The translations under genes and the position numbers were made by a program. Shown here piece by piece: positions 7,338 through 11,845 of a stretch of 11,845 nt of DNA (the first letter of the stretch is position 1; the number at the start of each line of letters is the position of its first letter). The notes under the pieces are model-generated. The model had not been told where the DNA came from, searched no databases, and was given only the letters and a program-made list of their open reading frames with translations. The DNA is from JBAZOJ01 sp041648755 (lineage in GTDB: Bacteria > Planctomycetota > B143-G9): contig JBAZOJ010000101.1 of NCBI GenBank assembly GCA_041648755.1, positions 1-11,845 of the forward strand. Direction: 5' to 3'.

Positions 7338-7366
7338 AATATACAACCGGAAGGGGGATGAGTCAA
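7338..7366 (-). promoter_or_regulatory. Sigma70-type promoter of the protease operon
   Basis: On the minus strand TTGACT (7366-7361) and TATATT (7343-7338) are 17 bases apart, a near-consensus housekeeping promoter. Transcription would begin near 7331, leaving about 21 bases before GTG 7310. This rules out the longer reading frame that runs upstream to 7484. Confidence 0.75.
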
Positions 7367-7484
7367 TACAAAGGGGCGGCCCGGTCCTCCCTGCAGTGTC
7401 GGCGAGCCCCAGTGAGACAAAGCGGATGGTCATTGCGAGGCCCGGAAGAGAAACCAATATGGGTTCGGAGGAAGCCGCTGCCAA

Positions 7485-7643
7485 GGAAAAGCCTTTACCC
7501 CGTCACCCTTCAAGGGGATACTGGGTAGGAGCGCCACGCACCCGTCTGGCGCTTGTCCTCCGGAGGCGCGGCGAAGGAGGATGGCATCGGCCTGGAAGGC
7601 TGTTGGGGATCGTAGGGGCATGCTGCAACATGCCCTCCGCCAA
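7485..7643. repeat. Structured intergenic repeat, copy 1
   Basis: First of two direct copies offset by 271 bases. The best-matching core runs from 7500 to 7592 (GATACTGGGTAGGAGCGCC... to ...GGATGGCATCGGCCTG). It contains three inverted repeats in order: GCGCCA/TGGCGC (7531-7536, 7547-7552), the perfect palindrome CCTCCGGAGG (7557-7566), and GGGCATG/CATGCCC (7616-7622, 7629-7635; loop CTGCAA). No target-site duplication or coding capacity is evident, so its mobility is unknown. Confidence 0.75.
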
Positions 7644-7755
7644 AAGTCGTTTGGAAGGCCACTAACACGATATTCGGGATGAAGAAGATGAAGGCGATTT
7701 GAAGTCCGGGGGTTTCAGAGCGACAGCCAATTACATCGTGGTGACCTTCTGAGTG

Positions 7756-7911
7756 GGAAAGGCCGTTCCCCCGTCACCATTCAAAGGGATACTGGGTAGG
7801 AGCGCCGCGCACCCGTCTGGCGCTTGTCCTCCGGAGGCGCGGCGAAGGAGGATGGCATCGGCCTGACAGGCCGTTCTTCGTAGGGGCACGTTGCCACGTG
7901 CCCTTGCCACA
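7756..7911. repeat. Structured intergenic repeat, copy 2
   Basis: Second copy. The same three inverted repeats are kept: GCGCCG/TGGCGC (7802-7807, 7818-7823; the A-to-G change leaves a G-T pair), CCTCCGGAGG (7828-7837) and GGGCACG/CGTGCCC (7884-7890, 7897-7903; loop TTGCCA). Relative to copy 1 the last hairpin has swapped a T-A pair for C-G on both arms, a compensatory change. The spacer between the copies (7644-7755) is unrelated to them. Confidence 0.75.
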
Positions 7912-8038
7912 ATGGCGTTGTTATGCCATTAGCATTAAGCATTCCCTCGGCGCGTGCTCCGCTCTTCTTCCCCGCTGCATTTTCTGGAATCGCCTTCATC
8001 CGCTGACATAAAATCCGCCGCAAGCTGCCGCGCCCGCC

Positions 8039-8066
8039 TTGACTCCCCCCGTCCCGGGGGTATCAT
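8039..8066 (+). promoter_or_regulatory. Promoter of the first LRR gene with palindromic spacer
   Basis: TTGACT (8039-8044) and TATCAT (8061-8066) are 16 bases apart. The spacer itself is an inverted repeat, CCCCCG-TCC-CGGGGG (8046-8060). All three cassette copies keep both hexamers and the 16-base spacing exactly. Transcription should start near 8073. Confidence 0.7.
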
Positions 8067-8072
8067 TGCGCC

Positions 8073-8099
8073 TGCGCAGGGGCTGACAGCCCCGGCGCA
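8073..8099 (+). promoter_or_regulatory. 5' leader hairpin of the first LRR gene
   Basis: The predicted transcript begins with TGCGC (8073-8077), an A-G mismatch (8078/8094), then GGGGCT-GAC-AGCCCC (8079-8093), closed by GCGCA (8095-8099): eleven pairs around one mismatch. TGCGCC at 8067-8072 could alternatively pair with GGCGCA (8094-8099) in DNA. The start codon follows 14 bases later behind GGGA. A 5'-terminal hairpin may stabilise the mRNA or regulate it; the function is inference. Confidence 0.5.
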
Positions 8100-8113
8100 G
8101 ATCGGGATGCCAT

Positions 8114-9787
8114 ATGAACATCAGAACAACCACTCTCCCGCGAGCCCTTCTTCTCCTCTGCCTGATTCTGACATTGTGCAGTTTCAGCATTGCTGAACAG
8201 CCTGCCCTCGAGGCCGCAAGGGCCCCAACCAGCGTGTGGTCACTTTCCTGCAGGAGTCCTTTTTCCCAATTCTCTCCTTCTGTCCCTGATTTCTTCGAGA
8301 TACCACTTGATTCTGCTCTGACGTACGAGGTAGTCGGTTCGGCCGATCTCCTCAGCAAAGAGGATTTCGACTCCTTGAGTGCGACGGGCATTTGGGGTAT
8401 CACTGCTGGGGTCAATGAGAGCGGGTTCCGATCCTACGGGGTCTCGATTCCGGTAGCGCAGGCAGTTGCTGCTGTGAAGCCGTATGTTCCACTGGGCATT
8501 CAGTTTAACTGCGATGTTACGCCCGACGACATTGTCGCTGCACATGACGCGCTGCCTGGCTGCAGATACCTGGCCTTGCAGAAAATGAGCCACCTTGGAG
8601 CAGGTGTCCTGCAGAGGATCAGCGCCTTTCGGGAACTGGAGAGCCTTGGCCTCAGGCCTGACTCACTTTCCGACAATGATATCGCCGCTCTCGGCGGAAT
8701 GTCCTCGCTCCGATCTCTGCGCCTCAGCCTGCCCGATCAAGGATTCGATGCCGAAAAACTCTATAAGAGCCTTGCTTCTCTCCATTCCCTGAAGTACCTT
8801 TCCTTGCAGGGGAGTTTCCTCGATTCGAGGATCAGACAAGTACTTAGCGGCATGCTGGATCTCGAAACTGTGGATCTTTTTAAGCCGAGAGGCGGCGTGG
8901 ATTTGCTGGAACCTGTCTTCGCGAGCTGCGTTGCCAAGCGCGTATCTGTTGGTGCGGGTGTGCCAAGCGAGGAAGTGCCGTTTCAGTTCAGCGGCGAAGA
9001 GAGCACAATCGAGGATCTGACCCTGAATTACTTCGGAGTATCCAGCGCCCTGATCAACTCGACTTCGAAGCTTCAGAATCTGAGGAATCTCACCCTCAAC
9101 GGCAATAAGTTGCCTGCAGAGGTGTTTCCCCTGCCTGCCCAGATTCGCTCTCTGGGTATGCTGAACATGAAAATCTCTCTGGAGTGGTTCCAGGAGATCG
9201 CCGACCTCAGTCAGTTGGACACGCTTTGCCTGTCGCTCGATCCTACGTGCACCCAGCAGTTCTGCTCGGCTGGACTTCCGGTAGGTCTGAAAAGCCTCCG
9301 CCTGATGACAGCGCTTAATGATGATGACAGTCCTCAGGATGTCATCGCCAAGGTCGCGAGCCTTCCGAAACTCACTAACCTATCGCTTCTTCTCTTTGGC
9401 AGCAGATTGCCGTCAGGTGCCCTTAAGTCTCTCGCCGAACAAACCGGACTGAAGGACTTGGAGATCATGTGTTCCTCGATGAAACTGTCTGACCTGACTC
9501 GCTTGTCAGGGCTGGAGATTCTCACTGCTCTTGGCGAATGCGACGCCGTGGAAGCCGACGCGAGTGCTCTTTCCCGGATGAATTCCCTCAAGATGCTCGT
9601 GCTGACGCTTTCTTCCGTTCCTGACGGCCTCTGGGATGCCATGGCCAAGATGCCAGCGCTGGAGAAGGTCGAAATCCACGCCCCACTGCCTCAGGTCGAA
9701 CTCGACGCAAAGCGGGCTGCGCTCCACGCCGCCAATCCCAAGCTGAAGTTCATCGGCTTCTATTCGAGCCTGATGCCGCCGAAGTAG
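8114..9787 (+). CDS. Exported leucine-rich-repeat protein, cassette member 1
   Basis: 557 residues from ATG 8114, with GGGA (8104-8107) six bases upstream; stop TAG. A Sec signal peptide (MNIRTTTLPRALLLLCLILT..., cut after about SIA, residue 27) is followed by a domain shared with the next gene (about 40-155). Shared landmarks are VWSL, E-V-V-G-x-A-D-L-L, WGIT and the C-x-V-T-x-D-D-I...LPGCRYL region. From about 155 to 510 there are many irregular LRRs of 22-26 residues, such as LESLGLRPDSLSDNDIAALG, LRSLRLSLPDQGF, LKYLSLQGSFLDS, LRNLTLNGNKLP and LKDLEIMCSSMKLSD. The final 45 residues (MPALEKVEIHAPLPQ onward) match the second gene at 40 of 45 positions. LTLC lacks a small residue at -1, so I call a secreted protein and not a lipoprotein. 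LRR domains bind proteins; the ligand is unknown. It has its own promoter. Confidence 0.85.
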   Translation: MNIRTTTLPRALLLLCLILTLCSFSIAEQPALEAARAPTSVWSLSCRSPFSQFSPSVPDFFEIPLDSALTYEVVGSADLLSKEDFDSLSATGIWGITAGVNESGFRSYGVSIPVAQAVAAVKPYVPLGIQFNCDVTPDDIVAAHDALPGCRYLALQKMSHLGAGVLQRISAFRELESLGLRPDSLSDNDIAALGGMSSLRSLRLSLPDQGFDAEKLYKSLASLHSLKYLSLQGSFLDSRIRQVLSGMLDLETVDLFKPRGGVDLLEPVFASCVAKRVSVGAGVPSEEVPFQFSGEESTIEDLTLNYFGVSSALINSTSKLQNLRNLTLNGNKLPAEVFPLPAQIRSLGMLNMKISLEWFQEIADLSQLDTLCLSLDPTCTQQFCSAGLPVGLKSLRLMTALNDDDSPQDVIAKVASLPKLTNLSLLLFGSRLPSGALKSLAEQTGLKDLEIMCSSMKLSDLTRLSGLEILTALGECDAVEADASALSRMNSLKMLVLTLSSVPDGLWDAMAKMPALEKVEIHAPLPQVELDAKRAALHAANPKLKFIGFYSSLMPPK

Positions 9788-9930
9788 CCCCTTCTTTGTG
9801 GCGGCGGCTTCCAGCCGCTTGACATAAAATGCGCGGCAAGATGCCGCGCCCGCCTTGACTCTCCCCGTCCCGGGGGTATCATTGCGCTTGCGCATGGGAC
9901 TGACCGCCCAGGCGCAGATCGGGATGCCCG
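9788..9930 (+). repeat. LRR cassette junction repeat, copy 2
   Basis: The interval between the two LRR genes. It begins with TAGCCCCTTCTTTGTGG, counting the stop codon, which recurs after the second gene at 11581. It then carries a GCGGCT-TCC-AGCCGC hairpin (9804-9818), a perfect eight-pair hairpin GCGCGGCA-AGA-TGCCGCGC (9831-9849), the promoter and the leader hairpin. Neither upstream hairpin is followed by a T-tract, so read-through from the first LRR gene into the second is possible. Confidence 0.75.
9855..9882 (+). promoter_or_regulatory. Promoter of the second LRR gene with palindromic spacer
   Basis: TTGACT (9855-9860), a 16-base spacer (CTCCCCGTCCCGGGGG) and TATCAT (9877-9882), matching the other two copies in position and spacing. 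The predicted start near 9889 opens the leader hairpin TGCGC-A-TGGG...CCCA-G-GCGCA (9889-9916). Compared with copy 1 the first inner pair changes from G-C to T-A. Confidence 0.7.
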
Positions 9931-11583
9931 ATGAACACCAGAACAACCACTCTCCCGCGAGCCCTTCTTCTTTTCTGCCTGATTCTGACATTGTGCGGCT
10001 TCGGCACCGGCGAAGAACCGACGCCACCTCCTAAGCCCCAGACCATCGTCTGGTCGCTCCCAGGCCCTGATCCCTCGTATTTGTTTGACATCGACTACAA
10101 GCGATTCGAGATTCCGTCGCTTTACAGGGTCCTGTCACCCGAAATCGTGGGGATGGCAGATCTGCTGAATGAAGGTGAATTCCAGCGGCTGGAGATGGGG
10201 AGCCTCTGGGGCGTAACGGTTGGCCAGGCAAACGGCAGTTTCAAGTGGGGCGCACCTGTTTCGCTTTCAGGAGCCCTCGATAGTGTGACGCCGTACATAC
10301 CTCAGGGCGTCTCCTTCCGATGCAAAACAACCAGCGATGATATCCGGACTATTCGGAACAGGCTGCCCAAGTGCCGATACATCGGAACAAGCGTCGATTG
10401 GAACAACGCGGAAGATCTGGCTTTGGAAGTGTCAAAGTGCGAGTCACTCGAGTTTCTGGAGCTTGGGCAAGGCAATCTGGGGGAGGCGGGAGTCAAGTCC
10501 CTGAGCAGGCTCAAGGCCCTCAAAGCCCTGATCCTGACTTCTTCATCTATTGAGACCTTTTCCCGCGATACGCTGTACGATTCCGTATCTCAGATGTCTG
10601 ACCTCCGATATTTGCGCTTGCGTTCCGTGGACTTGGACCCTTCATTCGCGGAGGTTGTAGGCAAGCTGAAATCCCTCGAATCTCTCTGCGTCGCATCCAA
10701 GAATGTGTCTTCCATTGTAACGCCCCTGCTCGCGACTTCCTCGCTTAAGAGAGTCATCTTCGAATCGCAGACAGCGGAGAAGGCTGTTGCGCAACTTCCG
10801 TCCGAACTGAAAGGGATTAGCGATCTTGGATTGTACAACTTCGATATTTCCAGCGATGCCCTGTCAGTGTTGTCACGTAGCGAAGGTCTGACCTCTCTGG
10901 GGCTCTGGAACTGCACACTGCCCGATGAGGACATCGGTTTTCCGAAGTCGCTTCGCACCTTGGTTATCGATCAATCCGATTTACCCAAGCGGTGCGTCCG
11001 AGCCATCGGCCAGTTGCCGAATCTCGAGAACTTGTGGATCTCCCTCTCCCCTGACAATTCAGCAGAATTCTTGTCCCTCCAGATGCCGACAACACTCAAG
11101 AGGCTGTTCGTAGCGGCTTCTCCCGACGAGCTACCGGCGCTCGAAGCGAAACTGGGAGCAGCCACCGGACTAAGAGAAGCAGCCCTCATGATTTATCTCG
11201 GTGGCCAGTTCAACGGGAAATTCGCGGATCTTGCCGCCAATCCCTCCCTCGTCAGCCTTCAGTTGATTTGCTCTGTGAACCTGGGCGACCTTCTCTGCCT
11301 CAAGAATCTCGAGTCACTTGTGGTTGGGGGTAAGTGCATCGTGGCCAAGCCCGATCCCGTCCCCCTGGCCGATATGAAATCCCTCAGAACGCTCGTACTC
11401 AAGCTGCCTGCCGTTCCTGACGGCTTCTGGGACGCCATAGCCAAGATGCCAGCGCTGGAGAAGGTCGAAATCCATGCCCCGCTGCCTCAGGCTGAACTCG
11501 ACGCCAAACGCGCCGGCCTGCACGCCGCCAATCCCAAACTGAAGTTCATCGGCCTCTATTCGAGCCTGATGCTCCCGCAGTAG
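9931..11583 (+). CDS. Exported leucine-rich-repeat protein, cassette member 2
   Basis: 550 residues, ATG 9931 to TAG, with GGGA (9921-9924) six bases upstream. It is a full-length paralogue of the preceding gene: same signal peptide (3 changes in the first 24 residues; cleavage likely near GTG|EE), same pre-LRR domain (VWSL, E-I-V-G-M-A-D-L-L, LWGVT, PYIPQGVSF, LPKCRYI), and an LRR core from about 155 to 500. Core examples are LEFLELGQGNLGEAGVKSLS, LRYLRLRSVDLDPSF, LTSLGLWNCTLPDED and LENLWISLSPDNS. The C-terminal block from MPALEKVEIHAPLPQ onward is nearly identical. The core is much more diverged than both ends. No catalytic motif and no cell-wall anchor are seen. A role in binding an extracellular or periplasmic partner is inference from the fold. 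It is expressed from its own cassette promoter, possibly also by read-through from the first gene. Confidence 0.85.
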   Translation: MNTRTTTLPRALLLFCLILTLCGFGTGEEPTPPPKPQTIVWSLPGPDPSYLFDIDYKRFEIPSLYRVLSPEIVGMADLLNEGEFQRLEMGSLWGVTVGQANGSFKWGAPVSLSGALDSVTPYIPQGVSFRCKTTSDDIRTIRNRLPKCRYIGTSVDWNNAEDLALEVSKCESLEFLELGQGNLGEAGVKSLSRLKALKALILTSSSIETFSRDTLYDSVSQMSDLRYLRLRSVDLDPSFAEVVGKLKSLESLCVASKNVSSIVTPLLATSSLKRVIFESQTAEKAVAQLPSELKGISDLGLYNFDISSDALSVLSRSEGLTSLGLWNCTLPDEDIGFPKSLRTLVIDQSDLPKRCVRAIGQLPNLENLWISLSPDNSAEFLSLQMPTTLKRLFVAASPDELPALEAKLGAATGLREAALMIYLGGQFNGKFADLAANPSLVSLQLICSVNLGDLLCLKNLESLVVGGKCIVAKPDPVPLADMKSLRTLVLKLPAVPDGFWDAIAKMPALEKVEIHAPLPQAELDAKRAGLHAANPKLKFIGLYSSLMLPQ

Positions 11584-11716
11584 CCCCTTCTTTGTGGAAG
11601 CGGCTTCCAGCAGCTTTTCTATGAATGCGCCGCAAGATGCCGCGCCCACCTTGACTCTCCCCGCTCCGGGAGTATCATTGCGGTTGTGCAAAGGTTGACC
11701 GCCCGGCGCAGATCGG
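11584..11716 (+). repeat. LRR cassette junction repeat, copy 3, without a gene
   Basis: This copies the 9788-9930 block: CCCCTTCTTTGTGG, a worn GCGGCTTCCAGCAGC hairpin (11601-11615), a one-mismatch GCGCCGCA/TGCCGCGC hairpin (11627-11645), promoter, leader and CGGCGCAGATCGGGATG (11704-11720). Where copies 1 and 2 have the start codon ATG, this copy reads TGT (11725-11727) and no LRR reading frame follows before the window ends. Confidence 0.75.
11651..11678 (+). promoter_or_regulatory. Orphan third cassette promoter
   Basis: TTGACT (11651-11656), a 16-base spacer (CTCCCCGCTCCGGGAG) and TATCAT (11673-11678) are intact although no gene follows. The spacer's second pair has become T-A where copy 1 has C-G and copy 2 T-G. 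The predicted start is near 11685, immediately at the leader arm TGTGC. Confidence 0.6.
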
Positions 11717-11747
11717 GATGCGCCTGTGGGAGCGCATCTTTTTCTTT
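11717..11747 (+). terminator. Intrinsic terminator
   Basis: GATGCGC (11717-11723) and GCGCATC (11732-11738) form a perfect seven-pair stem with loop CTGTGGGA, followed directly by TTTTTCTTT (11739-11747). This is the clearest terminator in the window. It ends transcripts of the second LRR gene and also those from the orphan promoter about 40 bases upstream. Its left arm could instead pair with GGCGCA at 11705-11710. Confidence 0.85.
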
Positions 11748-11845
11748 GCTCTGCTTTCGTGTGTTTCGTGTTGATGCCTTTGTTCAGTGGCTGATCTGCC
11801 TTGGCAGGCTCGTCGTTAGTGTATTTGGCTCGTCTTCAGGACCTC
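11748..11845. other. Window end, no feature seen
   Basis: This is a T-rich stretch after the terminator. It contains no plausible gene start, and no continuation of the LRR cassette can be recognised. A gene controlled by the leader at 11685-11747, if there is one, would lie beyond the window. Confidence 0.4.

Larger units (their letters stand above)
7367..8000. other. Gene-free divergent interval
   Basis: This region lies between the leftward protease promoter and the rightward LRR cassette. It holds two copies of a structured direct repeat (entered separately) and otherwise nothing I can call. The short open frames on either strand run through the repeat and differ between copies only as the repeat does, so I do not treat them as genes. 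Near 7428-7445, GGTCATTGCGAGGCCCGGA resembles the GTCATTGCGAG start of interspersed repeats known from several environmental bacteria. Confidence 0.5.
8001..8113 (+). repeat. LRR cassette upstream repeat, copy 1
   Basis: This block (from CGCTGACATAAAAT to CAGATCGGGATG and the start codon) recurs before the second LRR gene (9817-9930) and after it (about 11615-11720). It contains a GCCGCAAGCTGCCGC hairpin remnant, a promoter, a leader hairpin and the GGGA ribosome-binding site. The homology continues into the coding sequence through the signal peptide, so the repeat is part of a duplicated gene cassette and not an independent insertion. Confidence 0.75.

Noticed and set aside
7311..7484. Longer start for the protease (58 extra residues)
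   Set aside because: A near-consensus promoter lies at 7366-7338 within that extension, and the signal peptide begins at the GTG 7310 region.
7485..7911. CRISPR array or insertion sequence
   Set aside because: There are only two copies, about 155 bases each, with no regular short spacers, no transposase and no visible terminal inverted repeats or target duplication.
7430..8023. Two short minus-strand open frames in the interval left of the LRR genes
   Set aside because: Both read through the duplicated structured repeat, share no independent start signal, and reflect the repeat and not protein conservation.

Overview
The window looks like a piece of a bacterial chromosome or large contig of moderately high GC, probably from an uncultured member of the Planctomycetota/Lentisphaerota-like (PVC) lineages or a similar group. 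The basis is soft: secreted leucine-rich-repeat proteins, a large secreted multidomain protease-like protein ending in a beta-sandwich plus a concanavalin-like module, WG repeats, and intergenic space full of GC-rich palindromic repeats. No rRNA, tRNA, CRISPR array, transposase or phage gene is visible.

Left part (1-1455, plus strand): the 3' portion of a WG-repeat protein is followed by a small four-helix membrane protein. A gene-free stretch (1456-1879) with CTCCGC-rich intergenic repeats separates these from the minus-strand genes.

Middle part (1880-7366, minus strand, read right to left): a strong promoter (TTGACT-17-TATATT) drives a secreted protein of about 1,114 residues with an HELGH...E zinc-protease (gluzincin-like) signature. 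A TPR lipoprotein gene follows 59 bases later and is cut in two by a single in-frame TGA. An intrinsic terminator closes this operon. Its T-tract runs into the promoter of the next gene, a response regulator with an intact receiver domain and a C-terminal coiled-coil/CX2C...CX2C tail.

Right part (7367-11845, plus strand): a 640-base gene-free region carries two copies of a structured repeat of about 155 bases. Then come two tandem paralogous exported LRR proteins. Each is preceded by the same promoter-leader block: TTGACT-16-TATCAT with a palindromic spacer, then a 5' leader hairpin. The signal peptides and the last 45 residues of the two proteins are nearly identical, while the LRR cores have diverged. 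A third promoter-leader block follows the second gene but has lost its start codon. There it runs into an intrinsic terminator, with arms that can pair in three mutually exclusive ways (attenuator-like).

The most unusual parts are this repeated LRR cassette with its orphan third leader, the in-frame TGA in the TPR lipoprotein gene (with a SECIS-like hairpin after it, more likely a plain nonsense mutation), and covarying hairpins in the intergenic repeats. All functional statements are from reading the sequence; no database search was run.
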